DNA from: Velocimicrobium porci | GTDB lineage: Bacteria > Bacillota > Clostridia > Lachnospirales > Lachnospiraceae | Reading direction: 5' to 3' | NCBI RefSeq assembly: GCF_009696045.1 | Contig: NZ_VUMT01000008.1 | Coordinates: forward strand, 87,706 to 151,705 | Length of the DNA stretch: 64,000 nucleotides | The notes under the pieces: model-generated | Told to the model about the DNA's origin: nothing | Database searches by the model: none | What the model saw: the letters and a program-made list of their open reading frames with translations, nothing else | Shown here: piece by piece, positions 37,524 through 46,385 of the stretch | Layout: each line of letters opens with the position of its first letter | Numbering within the stretch: the first letter of the stretch is position 1 | Translations under genes and position numbers: made by a program

Positions 37524-38426
37524 TCATTTATAATCTGATATCAAAAAAGGACCTTCTAAGACCTCACGGCACACATACAAAGTTCTATCTTTTCTAATAC
37601 ATACCGACCATTTTACTAAACTCAGGGCGTTGTTTTCTATTTCAATTCCAGTAATACATCTTGGATGTACACAACTTCCATCATTAAAATAAAACCCTTC
37701 TTTGGGTTTTGGAAATACAGGACGATGCGTGTGTCCGGCTATCACAATCATTCTTTTTTTCTCCGCAAAAGAAGCAATTCTTCTCTCAATTCTCTCTTTT
37801 CTTTCATATGACCTTCCCGCACCGGTCGGATCTAAAAACCCAATTAATTCCATTTTCTTCCATATATATCGAACTAAAAATCTTGCAACCGGCCAAATCG
37901 TATCATTCAAAAAATCTCCCTGATGCCCATGTACTAAAAAAATCCGCTGACCATCTTTACGATTCTCCAAAATAATTCCTTCCCTCACTTCAATATCAGG
38001 AAACAATGGAACTTGCTTTTTTTCATTTTCGCAATAATATTTTTCACAATGTTTCATCATATAACCTTTTCGTCGCTTTACAATATCATGATTTCCGTAA
38101 AGCATATACAACTTCTGTTGATTATAAAAATTAGAAAGAAGCCAAAAGGCATCACTATGCACTTCTACAATAGGTTTCATTTTTCTGTTTTCCCATAACT
38201 CATCACCATCCCCAAGCTCAATATAAATAAATCCGTTCTGCAAATAATATTCCAGTGCACCATAATACAATGTTTGATTTGGCAAAAAATTATCACCAAC
38301 ATTCCCTTGCCCCCTATGACAATCACTCATCAGAATAATTTTTGAATCCCGATCATAAGAAAGAATAGGAGCATTTTGATACACCTTTTCGAAACGTTTA
38401 CTAGTAAATTTCATTTTTACTAACAT
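37524..38426 (-). CDS. Calcineurin-like metallophosphoesterase
   Basis: The 300-residue cytoplasmic protein has the full motif series of the fold: MSDCHRGQG near residue 33, ELGDGDELWE near 70, YGNHDIVK near 112, LVHGHQGD near 165 and IAGHTHRP near 228. The layout recalls LpxH-like or serine/threonine-type phosphoesterases, but lipid A is not made by this organism type, so the substrate is unknown. It overlaps the DUF4474 gene by 7 bases (translation coupling). The ATG has AAGGGAGA directly before it; an ATG four codons later is possible. Confidence 0.85.
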   Translation of the reverse strand: MLVKMKFTSKRFEKVYQNAPILSYDRDSKIILMSDCHRGQGNVGDNFLPNQTLYYGALEYYLQNGFIYIELGDGDELWENRKMKPIVEVHSDAFWLLSNFYNQQKLYMLYGNHDIVKRRKGYMMKHCEKYYCENEKKQVPLFPDIEVREGIILENRKDGQRIFLVHGHQGDFLNDTIWPVARFLVRYIWKKMELIGFLDPTGAGRSYERKERIERRIASFAEKKRMIVIAGHTHRPVFPKPKEGFYFNDGSCVHPRCITGIEIENNALSLVKWSVCIRKDRTLYVCREVLEGPFLISDYK

Positions 38427-39562
38427 TCTCCCTTATTATCGATATTTACGTTGTTATATTTTTTACAGTCCGGCGGGCAAAGACCCGGATATGGCATCAC
38501 TTCAAACGTTTCTTTTGGATGTTCTTGAAAATGATATGAATTTCTACATATTTTACATGGGTGTGGACACATATTTTTCTGACATGGTTTTAATTTTGGT
38601 TTCGGCATTGGACATAATTCGCTTTTTGGTGGATTGCTGTTATGAATTATCTCTATAATCCAGTCAAATGCCTCATATAACCCTTTTGCATAAAGGGAAT
38701 GTATAAATACATCATAAAGTTCCGACATCGCTGTCTTCAGATATTCCAGTTTATCAAGGGTATGAGAATATTTTCCTGTGATTGCATTATATAGCATACA
38801 ATTTTTCTCATTTTCCTGTTGTACAATCGTTTCATTAACCGGATTTCGAGAAATTGGTTTCGGCGTATGTGGTTTTCTATAATGTATTTCTACTTTATTT
38901 CCATGAACAGAAAATTCGTGATTTCGATATCCCAAATTTTGAAGTGCCATTACAAATGCTCCACACATATCATAATTAGGGAAGAAAATCTGTGCATCCA
39001 TCGCCAAATCCGAAGGTTCCGAAAATTCTCCTAATTTAAACCCTGTCAGCCACCAGTGAAATCCCTGTCTTCTCAACAAAACTTTTCCATTCTTTCGCAG
39101 TACAAATGCCATTTGCAATAGTTCATTATCACTTACTTTTTCATAAAATGTACCTTTAAACTTCTCTGTATCCAAATCTTCTCTAGTCGTATTATAAACT
39201 CCTATTTCTGCCCCTGTTGTAATCCCATATTGTCCTTTCCATAGCTCAATCAACCAGCGTTTTCCTCCATAGCAAAAAGATACTGGCTCACAATCGATAA
39301 TCATGTTAAAAAAAGGAGCCCCTTCGTCATATAATCTGCAATACCCCATTTCCCTCTGCCAGCAATTTAATTGTGAATAAAAATAATCACCTTGAAAGTT
39401 ATACGCAAATCCAGAAAAATCTAAATCTGAATTCAATTTTCTTTGCTGTGCCAGTCTATTTTCTGTCGGTTTAAAATTTTTCATCCGGCTATACCAGATA
39501 GTTCCAAGTATCAGCAACCCAACCAGTATTATAATCCCAAGTACAATGACAACATTTAACAT
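38420..39562 (-). CDS. DUF4474 protein with membrane anchor and Cys-rich tail
   Basis: The 380-residue protein begins with one membrane segment (residues 4-24). Residues about 35-240 match the DUF4474 pattern: NLDFSGFAYNFQGDYF-like start, GYCRLYDEGAPFFNM and LIELWKGQYGITTGAEIGVY. The C-terminal 90 residues are Cys/Pro/Lys-rich (CPMPKPKLKPCQKNMCPHPC and later CPPDC), suggesting metal binding or disulfides. Function is unknown. It is co-translated with the metallophosphoesterase. AGAGGATG precedes the ATG. Confidence 0.75.
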   Translation of the reverse strand: MLNVVIVLGIIILVGLLILGTIWYSRMKNFKPTENRLAQQRKLNSDLDFSGFAYNFQGDYFYSQLNCWQREMGYCRLYDEGAPFFNMIIDCEPVSFCYGGKRWLIELWKGQYGITTGAEIGVYNTTREDLDTEKFKGTFYEKVSDNELLQMAFVLRKNGKVLLRRQGFHWWLTGFKLGEFSEPSDLAMDAQIFFPNYDMCGAFVMALQNLGYRNHEFSVHGNKVEIHYRKPHTPKPISRNPVNETIVQQENEKNCMLYNAITGKYSHTLDKLEYLKTAMSELYDVFIHSLYAKGLYEAFDWIIEIIHNSNPPKSELCPMPKPKLKPCQKNMCPHPCKICRNSYHFQEHPKETFEVMPYPGLCPPDCKKYNNVNIDNKGEC

Positions 39563-39656
39563 AGTAATTCATCCTCTCATTCTGGTTACTATAGTTTATT
39601 CGGATACCAAAAATCTGTGATGAATCTCAAAATATCGTCCACTATGTTAAATTATA

Positions 39657-40991
39657 CTACGCTTTAAAATAATGATATACTTTCCCATATTTCTTTAAGC
39701 AAATAGCTGCAATTAACAACGTTACACCCTCTGCAATCGGAACTGCAAGCCATACTCCATCCACACCCATTATTCTAGGCAATAAAGTAAGACTAACTGC
39801 TTCTATCGCAAATGTGCGAAGGAAGGAAATAAAAGCGGATATTTTTCCATTTGATAATGCTGTAAAAAAAGAGGAGACAAAAATATTAAATCCTGCAAAC
39901 ATAAAATTCCAGGCAAAAATCCGATAACCATACAAAGCAATTTTATAGACCTCGGATCCTTCTTTTACAAAAATCCCAACGGCCTTTCCAGCAAAAACAA
40001 GTGAAAGTAAAAGAATTCCAAATGAACCTATTGTTAAAATTAACATACACATTTTATATATTTTCTGCAAATGCAAAGAATTGCCACTTCCGTAATTAAA
40101 GCTGATAATCGGTGCCGCCCCATTGGAAAATCCTAAATATGCAGCAGTAAATAAAAATTGTGAATATAAAACAATTGTAATTGCGGCAACTCCATTTTCT
40201 CCAAGAAGACGAAGCATCGCGATGTTAAACAAGAAAGTAGTCACACCTGCAGCTAAATTTGATACCATTTCTGAAGAACCATTTCCCATACTCTGTAAAA
40301 TTACTCTCATATTCCACTTTGGATGCATAAACCATAAAGCTGCTACTTTTCTTCTAAAATAAAACAGCGGATACAAAAATCCAATAAAGTAACTAATTGC
40401 AGTCCCAAGAGCTGCTCCACTGATTCCCATTTTAAATAGTACAATAAAAATGTAATCAAAAATAATATTAGACACACCCGATATTATTGTTAAGATTAAT
40501 CCAACTTTAGGTTTTCCGGCTGTAACAAAAAAAGATTGAAATAAAATTTGAAGAATTGATGGCATTCCAAAGAGTAATATAATACTTCCATATTGAAAAC
40601 AGTAGGAATATAATGTTTCATTTGCACCCAGTAAAACTAAAATAGGCTGTAAAAAAATCAACATTAAAATAGAAATAAAAAGTCCCAGACCAATTGTAAA
40701 ACAGACCAGAAGAGTAAAATACTCTCTTGCTATTTTATCCTTTCCTTCTCCTAGTTTTTTTGCGACAACTGCACTTCCTCCTGTTCCAAACATAATACCA
40801 ATTCCAATTAAAATACATTGAATTGGATATACTATATTAACGGCAGATAAAGCATTACTTCCAACAAATCGAGATACAAACATCCCATCAATAATCGAAT
40901 AAAGTGCCATAAAAAGCATCATGATAATGGTTGGAAATACAAATTTTAAAAATGATATAATATTAAATTCTTTTGCAATTTGATTCGTCAT
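39657..40991 (-). CDS. MATE-family multidrug efflux transporter
   Basis: The 444-residue protein has 12 predicted membrane segments in two MatE halves (SIIDGMFVSRFVGSNALSA at the start; the VAAITIVLYSQFLFTAAYLG region in the second half). MATE proteins export cationic drugs in exchange for Na+ or H+. It is divergent from a MerR-family gene, and its promoter has the 19-base spacer with internal dyad that MerR-type activators need. Inducible efflux of a compound sensed by the regulator is therefore likely. Confidence 0.9.
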   Translation of the reverse strand: MTNQIAKEFNIISFLKFVFPTIIMMLFMALYSIIDGMFVSRFVGSNALSAVNIVYPIQCILIGIGIMFGTGGSAVVAKKLGEGKDKIAREYFTLLVCFTIGLGLFISILMLIFLQPILVLLGANETLYSYCFQYGSIILLFGMPSILQILFQSFFVTAGKPKVGLILTIISGVSNIIFDYIFIVLFKMGISGAALGTAISYFIGFLYPLFYFRRKVAALWFMHPKWNMRVILQSMGNGSSEMVSNLAAGVTTFLFNIAMLRLLGENGVAAITIVLYSQFLFTAAYLGFSNGAAPIISFNYGSGNSLHLQKIYKMCMLILTIGSFGILLLSLVFAGKAVGIFVKEGSEVYKIALYGYRIFAWNFMFAGFNIFVSSFFTALSNGKISAFISFLRTFAIEAVSLTLLPRIMGVDGVWLAVPIAEGVTLLIAAICLKKYGKVYHYFKA

Positions 40992-41071
40992 ATTAGTTTC
41001 CTTTCCTTTTCATTTTTCCACTGGCGTATTCTTCTCTTTCACTTAATTTTTCTTGAATCGTCATGTCTTTC

Positions 41072-41102
41072 ATGATAAACTATTGGGTAACCCTATAGTC
41101 AA
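41072..41102 (-). promoter_or_regulatory. MerR-type promoter of the MATE gene
   Basis: On the minus strand: TTGACT (41097-41102), a 19-base spacer and TATCAT (41072-41077). The spacer holds the near-perfect dyad ACTATAGGGT-T-ACCCAATAGT. A 19-base spacer with a centred dyad is the mark of promoters activated by DNA distortion by MerR-family proteins. The divergent MerR gene starts 15 bases away. Confidence 0.8.
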
Positions 41103-41116
41103 GAAAGGATTTTATT

Positions 41117-41941
41117 ATGTCAAATTATTCGAAAAAATTTTTTACAACCGGCGAATTTGCTACCCTTTGCAGAACAACAAAAGAAACTTTATTTCACTAC
41201 GACCGAATCGGAATCTTAAAACCAAATCATATCGGAAAAAATAAATACCGCTACTATCGTTTAGAACAATTTTATGACTATGATTTAATTAACACACTAA
41301 AAGCAGCCGGCAGTTCACTGGCGGAAATTAAAACGTATTTGAATAATCAGAATACGGACGATTTTATAAACTTACTGAAGGAAAATAAAAAACGACTGTC
41401 AATGGAACGCAGAAAACTAGAACATATGGAGCATTTATTAAAAAATGCAATCTCACTTACAGAAAAAGCACTGGCAACACCTTATCACACTCCAAAAATT
41501 ATAGCATGTGAAGAAGAATATTTTATTGCAACTTATCTAAATTGTAAACGTCCTTTATCTCCACAAGAAGAAATTGAAGCACTCAACAATCATTTTACTT
41601 ACTGCGAACAAAACCAAATCTACAATGAATATCCTCTTGGTGCAATTATTTCGATGGACACATTAAAAAATAACAATTTTTATGAAAGTTATTACTGTAC
41701 AAAGCTAGAAAAACCAGTTAAAACAGAACGATTATATATTAAACCAAAAGGAACTTACCTTACAATGCTCCATAAAGGCTTTTATGATACAAGAAACACC
41801 GCCTATCAGATACTATTTGACTATATGAAACAGCATTCACTTATGATTTGTGGAAATTCATACGAACAGGAATTAATCAGTTACCTTGCTGTAGAAGAAA
41901 CTGATGATTTAGTCCATCAAATTTCAATCCAAATCCAATAG
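41117..41941 (+). CDS. MerR-family regulator with GyrI/BmrR-like effector domain
   Basis: The 274-residue protein has a MerR winged helix (FTTGEFATLCRTTKETLFHY, then DRIGILKPNHIGKNKYRYY), a long coiled-coil dimer helix (residues about 80-120), and a C-terminal 150-residue domain with the strand pattern of GyrI-like/BmrR drug-binding domains. It should activate the divergent MATE gene when it binds a ligand. AAAGGA lies 8 bases before the ATG, which overlaps the shared promoter region. Confidence 0.9.
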   Translation: MSNYSKKFFTTGEFATLCRTTKETLFHYDRIGILKPNHIGKNKYRYYRLEQFYDYDLINTLKAAGSSLAEIKTYLNNQNTDDFINLLKENKKRLSMERRKLEHMEHLLKNAISLTEKALATPYHTPKIIACEEEYFIATYLNCKRPLSPQEEIEALNNHFTYCEQNQIYNEYPLGAIISMDTLKNNNFYESYYCTKLEKPVKTERLYIKPKGTYLTMLHKGFYDTRNTAYQILFDYMKQHSLMICGNSYEQELISYLAVEETDDLVHQISIQIQ

Positions 41942-41989
41942 TATGCACTTTCACAAAATAAGTTCATACTATATAACGAGGTGAATCAA

Positions 41990-42064
41990 ATGAACGCTTG
42001 TGAATTAGTAACAACAATTACAACACACAATGAAATCTGCAGTTCAAATCAGAAAAATTGCTAA
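41990..42064 (+). CDS. Possible 24-residue Cys-containing small protein or gene remnant
   Basis: An ATG with GAGGTG 7 bases upstream opens a 25-codon frame starting MNACELVTTITT and ending QKNC. The first residues resemble the start of the small DUF6774-type proteins of Clostridia, but the frame ends early, so it may be a truncated remnant. It lies 48 bases after the MerR gene in the gap 41942-42191. No other feature is seen in that gap. Confidence 0.35.
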   Translation: MNACELVTTITTHNEICSSNQKNC

Positions 42065-42191
42065 TCAGCATTTTTTAACACACTTAATAGTTTATTAATT
42101 TTACACAAAATAACCTTGTTTTTTTATAAAACTATTATACAATAAAGATAGGTGTTATCAAAATACCAAAGAAAATTATTAGGAGGGTATT

Positions 42192-42683
42192 ATGGGAAAA
42201 GCAAAATTATGGATTGCACGTCTAATTTTTATTATCATGCTATCTTGTACCATCACACCAGAGATGGCTATGATAATCGACGCACCGGTTGTAACTTCAG
42301 CAGAGGCTGCCTATAACCGGGCAACGGTCAAGAAAGTGCAGGAAAAATTAAACCAAAAAGGATATTCTTGTGGAACTGCAGATGGTATCGCTGGTTCTAA
42401 AACAAAAAATGCAATTAAAAAGTATCAAAAAGATCACAATTTAACTGTAACTGGAACAATAAATTCTGCTTTATTAAAGTCACTTAATATCAAGCCGGTT
42501 TCTAATTCTTCCAGCTCATCTGACACTAAAATCCAAAACAAGGAAACGACTGTATACATTACTGATACAGGTTCAAAATATCATAGGAGCGGATGTCGCT
42601 ATCTAAGAAAATCGAAATATTCCATTTCATTATCGAATGCCAAAGCACAAGGTTATACTCCTTGTTCTGTATGCAAACCATAA
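42192..42683 (+). CDS. Secreted peptidoglycan-binding protein with C-terminal Cys/His motif
   Basis: The 163-residue protein begins with a signal peptide (residues 1 to about 38, ending SAEA-A). A PG_binding_1 domain follows (VKKVQEKLNQKGYSCGTADG and SKTKNAIKKYQKDHNL). After a Ser-rich linker comes TGSKYHRSGCRYLRKS...GYTPCSVCKP, a His/Cys motif found at the end of many secreted nucleases and wall proteins, probably zinc-binding. It should bind the cell wall. AGGAGG precedes the ATG. It is monocistronic and ends at a strong terminator. Confidence 0.82.
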   Translation: MGKAKLWIARLIFIIMLSCTITPEMAMIIDAPVVTSAEAAYNRATVKKVQEKLNQKGYSCGTADGIAGSKTKNAIKKYQKDHNLTVTGTINSALLKSLNIKPVSNSSSSSDTKIQNKETTVYITDTGSKYHRSGCRYLRKSKYSISLSNAKAQGYTPCSVCKP

Positions 42684-42691
42684 AAATAATT

Positions 42692-42722
42692 AGGCGGGAA
42701 ACCTTTCTTCGTTTTCCCGCCT
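42692..42722. terminator. Intrinsic terminator between the wall protein and the hybrid kinase
   Basis: AGGCGGGAAAC pairs with GTTTTCCCGCCT around CTTTCTTC, with a T-run on the plus strand. Confidence 0.88.
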
Positions 42723-42733
42723 GTTATTTTTTC

Positions 42734-45700
42734 CTAATAAATCTGTTGCTTTAGTATTCGATATAATTTCTGAACTTCAATTGGCTTCGTTAAATATTCT
42801 GTAATTCCAACTTTTTTTGCCTCCTGTTTTTCCTCCTGAAATGCATTTGCTGTCATTGCAATAATTGGAATTGATTTTGTATCTTCCCGATTCATACTTC
42901 GAATCCTTTTCGTTGCCTCCAATCCGTCCATAACAGGCATTCGAATATCCATTAAAACAGCCGCATAATATCCATCTGCAACTTGTTCGATTCTCTCAAT
43001 AGCCTCTTTTCCATTTTCCGCAACTTCTACTTTTAAATTTCTCATTTCCAAAAGCGTTTGTGCAATTTCTCTATTTAGTTCACTGTCTTCTACCAAAAGA
43101 ACATTCTCCCCACCGAACGATAAATTGACATCTCCCGTCGCTTCCATATTATCACTTTTTACATTCTCGTCAAACTGTCCAACTCGTTCTAATGGCAATA
43201 TAATCGTAAATTCACTTCCCTTTCCCAATTCACTTTCAACTGAAATATGACCATTCATCAAATGAACTAAGTTTTGAGTAATTGATAGTCCAAGGCCACT
43301 TCCCTCAAATACCCTGCCATTGTTTTCATTTTCCTGTTCAAATGGTTCAAAAATCCGATTTAAAAATTCTCTTGACATTCCAATCCCATTATCTTTTACT
43401 CGGAATTTTATATAAGAACGCTTCATTTTTTTCTTTTCTAAGTCAACAAATAACTGAATTGTTCCATATTCTCTTGTATATTTTATTGCATTACTTAAAA
43501 GATTCAAAAGAATTTGATTAATTCGCAGTTCATCTCCTACGTATTCCTGTTCAATTCGTTCATCCATTGAGATAAGAAATTTTTCGTTCTTTTCTTTTAC
43601 TTGTTCCATACACAAATCATAAACATTTTTCACTAGCTTTCGTAAATTAAACTTACTTTTCGCAAGTCGGAATTTACCACTCTCAATTTTAGCCATATCT
43701 AGTACATTATTAATCAAAGATAATAAAAAGTTTGCAGATACACCTATTTTGTCTATGCAATCTGAAAGCTTTTCCGGATTATTGATATTGGAAGATGCAA
43801 TTGCACTCATTCCCATAATTACATTCATTGGCGTACGCATATCGTGAGACATTCTTGAAAGAAATTCGGACTTTGCAGAATTAGACATTTCCGCTAATGC
43901 CAATGCATCCCGCAATGTATCTTGCTTCCTCTTTTCTTCTTTTTTCATATGATCAATATCTTTAATATAAATCATAGTTTTTATCTCTTTTTCTTCTTTC
44001 TCTAATAATTGAATCTGTATCGCAAACCAATGATAAAAATTATCATTTCCATAAAGTGGAAGTTCAATTGAAAGTTCTATTCTTCCCTCTTCAAATGCCT
44101 TTATCATTGCATCTTTACTAAGCAAATCATCTGCCTGTTTTCGATATTCCTCCCTGACATAATTTAAGTCAAAAATAAATGCCTGTTCCCGATTTGTTTT
44201 AGCAAACACAAGCCAAGGATATCCAATTCCATTTTTCCATACCATAATATCATCTGTAACCATGTCATACTCATAAATTGCATCATAAAAACTACTAACC
44301 GCAGAGACAAATCGTTTATCTGCTTTTTCTTTTTCTATTTTAGCCTCTTTTAATTCTTGAATATCTCGAAATGACAGCAATACATTATAACCACACTTTG
44401 TTTCATTATCAATAACTGTACCACTCATTTCGCTCCATCGGTATTCACCACAATCATTTTTTCGCCTTACTTCAATATAAAATTTATGCTCTCCATTTTT
44501 GACTCTTTCTCTTATTGCATCAATACTAAAAAAATCATAAAACTTGTTTTGATCTTCCGGATAAATTAACTTCCTTTTATATTCCAATAAAACTGCCTGA
44601 AATTCATTTGTTAAATTTTGAGTCAAAATTTCAGTAGCAACTTCATCTGCCTTATAAAAATAAAAGTTTCCTTTTTCTAAGTTTAATATCAGCATTTCTC
44701 CATACATTGCTAAAATACTAGAGCACATAACTTCATACTGTTGCTGCATTTTCTTCTTTTCATCAATATTGCGAAGCGTCCCTATTACCTTCTCCGTTTT
44801 CCCATCTTTCTTCAGTGCATCAGCCTGTACAAAATACCAGGCAAATGAATCCTTATCTGATAATCTTACTCTGACCTCTTCCCGATGTAATTTACTCTCC
44901 ATTAATTCTTTTACTTTATAAATATCGTTTGGATGAACCAACTGATATTCTTTAATCTGTTCCAAATATCGTTCTAAAGTTATATTCTGTTTATTAAATT
45001 CAGAACTTTTATGTATAATAAATAAATCTTTTCGAGGATAGTATTCAAATACAATATCCGCTGAACTTTCCACCGCAATCTGATATTCCATTTGTTTTTG
45101 TTCCAGCTGTGTCTGCATTAGCTTTTGTTTTGTTATGTCTATTATTACAAGTACATAGACCGGATATCCATTTTCTCTTCCAACATATTTTCCTTCGCAC
45201 CGAACCCAACGGATTTCTCCCAAACGATTTAATGTTCTATACTCCAATGTAACCGGACTACAATTTCCCGCACTATTATACAAATTTTCCAGCACAAAAC
45301 TCCTATCTTCCGGATAAATCCCATGTGCTCCATCAATTTGAAACTCTTCTTCTGTACCAAACATATCATAAAAGCATCGGCTTCCCTCTAATAAAACAAT
45401 CTGCTCCCCTAACAAAAATCTTGCTACACCACCCGGCAAACTATCATAAACAGCAGTTCTCTCTGTTTTCAAAATTTCATCCGTCAAACGTTCCTCTTTT
45501 GACTGAAGTCTTGGTGTTATCGAAATCAAAAATGCCGGTATTTTTTCTTCTCCCCACTGCATCTTAGTTGCAGAAATTGTTACTCTTTCACCAAACGGAT
45601 CACCATATCCGATTGTTACATTTGTCTTTTTCTCACCAATATCATCTAAAGGACAAAACTCACAATACCCTGCCCAGAGTTCATGGCAAACTTTCCTAAT

Positions 45701-45826
45701 TTCTACTTCCGGTGTAACCTCTTTTACTTTTTTATTAAAATACAAAATTTCATGTGTATCCTTTTTTATAATATATACCGCTGTATCCCCCAAATAATTT
45801 AATACTTCACTCCATATCTCATCCAT
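42734..45826 (-). CDS. Multi-PAS hybrid sensor histidine kinase
   Basis: The 1030-residue soluble protein has an N-terminal Cys-containing sensor region (HELWAGYCEFCPL), at least four PAS/PAC units (for example VALE-YRTLNRLGEIRWVRCEG and EVRRKNDCGEYRWSEM), then HisKA with FLSRMSHDMRTPMNVIMG, HATPase with NQILLNLLSNAIKYT and GSGLGLSITQNLV, and a C-terminal receiver (VLLVEDSELNRE, phospho-Asp in AVLMDIRMPVMDG, Lys in EYLTKPI). No membrane segment or output domain is visible. Such kinases in Lachnospiraceae are common and of unknown signal. GGAGGAAG precedes the ATG. It is monocistronic. Confidence 0.9.
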   Translation of the reverse strand: MDEIWSEVLNYLGDTAVYIIKKDTHEILYFNKKVKEVTPEVEIRKVCHELWAGYCEFCPLDDIGEKKTNVTIGYGDPFGERVTISATKMQWGEEKIPAFLISITPRLQSKEERLTDEILKTERTAVYDSLPGGVARFLLGEQIVLLEGSRCFYDMFGTEEEFQIDGAHGIYPEDRSFVLENLYNSAGNCSPVTLEYRTLNRLGEIRWVRCEGKYVGRENGYPVYVLVIIDITKQKLMQTQLEQKQMEYQIAVESSADIVFEYYPRKDLFIIHKSSEFNKQNITLERYLEQIKEYQLVHPNDIYKVKELMESKLHREEVRVRLSDKDSFAWYFVQADALKKDGKTEKVIGTLRNIDEKKKMQQQYEVMCSSILAMYGEMLILNLEKGNFYFYKADEVATEILTQNLTNEFQAVLLEYKRKLIYPEDQNKFYDFFSIDAIRERVKNGEHKFYIEVRRKNDCGEYRWSEMSGTVIDNETKCGYNVLLSFRDIQELKEAKIEKEKADKRFVSAVSSFYDAIYEYDMVTDDIMVWKNGIGYPWLVFAKTNREQAFIFDLNYVREEYRKQADDLLSKDAMIKAFEEGRIELSIELPLYGNDNFYHWFAIQIQLLEKEEKEIKTMIYIKDIDHMKKEEKRKQDTLRDALALAEMSNSAKSEFLSRMSHDMRTPMNVIMGMSAIASSNINNPEKLSDCIDKIGVSANFLLSLINNVLDMAKIESGKFRLAKSKFNLRKLVKNVYDLCMEQVKEKNEKFLISMDERIEQEYVGDELRINQILLNLLSNAIKYTREYGTIQLFVDLEKKKMKRSYIKFRVKDNGIGMSREFLNRIFEPFEQENENNGRVFEGSGLGLSITQNLVHLMNGHISVESELGKGSEFTIILPLERVGQFDENVKSDNMEATGDVNLSFGGENVLLVEDSELNREIAQTLLEMRNLKVEVAENGKEAIERIEQVADGYYAAVLMDIRMPVMDGLEATKRIRSMNREDTKSIPIIAMTANAFQEEKQEAKKVGITEYLTKPIEVQKLYRILKQQIY

Positions 45827-45891
45827 TTTCCTTCCTCCGACACCTTTTTTTACTTATTATTCATAACATTTTATAATATCAAATATATAAT

Positions 45892-46065
45892 AAAGTGGAC
45901 AAGTCCACCTCAACTCCCTGTATCCCCCACTCATGAGGTACTTGCTCCACTTTGCGTGCCAGATGCGTGTTGCATGCTTTTTACAACAATACTCCTTTCG
46001 CATCTGTGCACATCCTAGCGGAACGTTTTTGCTTTATAGGAAACGAAGTTTCCTATAAAGTAAAA
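45892..46065 (+). repeat. Dispersed structured intergenic repeat, copy 3 (full length)
   Basis: About 174 bases, closely matching copy 1 (802-977) end to end. The terminal hairpin is longer here: TTTGCTTTATAGGAAAC, loop GAA, then its near-complement to 46064. The 5' hairpin GTGGAC-AA-GTCCAC is perfect. It lies between the hybrid kinase gene and the terminator of the CRISPR effector operon, in the gene-free stretch 45827-46385. Confidence 0.8.
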
Positions 46066-46066
46066 C

Positions 46067-46105
46067 AAAGCTGTAAATTTCACCTATGAATTTTACAGCT
46101 TTTTA
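46067..46105. terminator. Hairpin terminator downstream of the CRISPR effector operon
   Basis: AAAGCTGTAAA (46067-46077) pairs with TTTACAGCTTT (46092-46102), with further inner pairing. The minus strand continues TTTGTTTTAC into repeat copy 3; the plus strand has TTTTTATC. It lies 280 bases after the last cas gene. Confidence 0.7.
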
Positions 46106-46303
46106 TCTTTTACTCTCCATCCTATTCCTGCCTAACACCTTTCATTTCAATTCACGAAACCTACACAGACTTCGACAGCAAAAACCAACAATTCTTGTAA
46201 TCTCAATCCCATCTTTTCTATAAATATTATACAATCTCTCTTTAAAAAATCAACCATATTCTAATTAATTCTTTAATCTTTATATATTTTTAACAATAAA
46301 ATA

Positions 46304-46371
46304 CTGGTGCGAATCTCCCGGGGTTTTTATGTGTGCTTCACATTCGCACCAGAATTTTCACACCAAAATTC
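46304..46371. other. Two abutting hairpins just after the cas operon
   Basis: CTGGTGCGAAT (46304-46314) pairs perfectly with ATTCGCACCAG (46342-46352) around a GC-rich loop that includes CCCGGGG. It is followed by GAATTTT-CACACC-AAAATTC (46352-46371). They lie 14 bases after the TIGR03986-type gene stop. The GC content stands out against the surroundings. It could be a terminator-like RNA structure or a lone CRISPR-repeat-like unit; no second copy is seen here. Confidence 0.5.
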
Positions 46372-46385
46372 ATAGACTTATTTTT

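Noticed and set aside
46067..46371. CRISPR array downstream of the cas operon
   Set aside because: Only single, non-repeated hairpins are present; no unit of 25-40 bases recurs with spacers.
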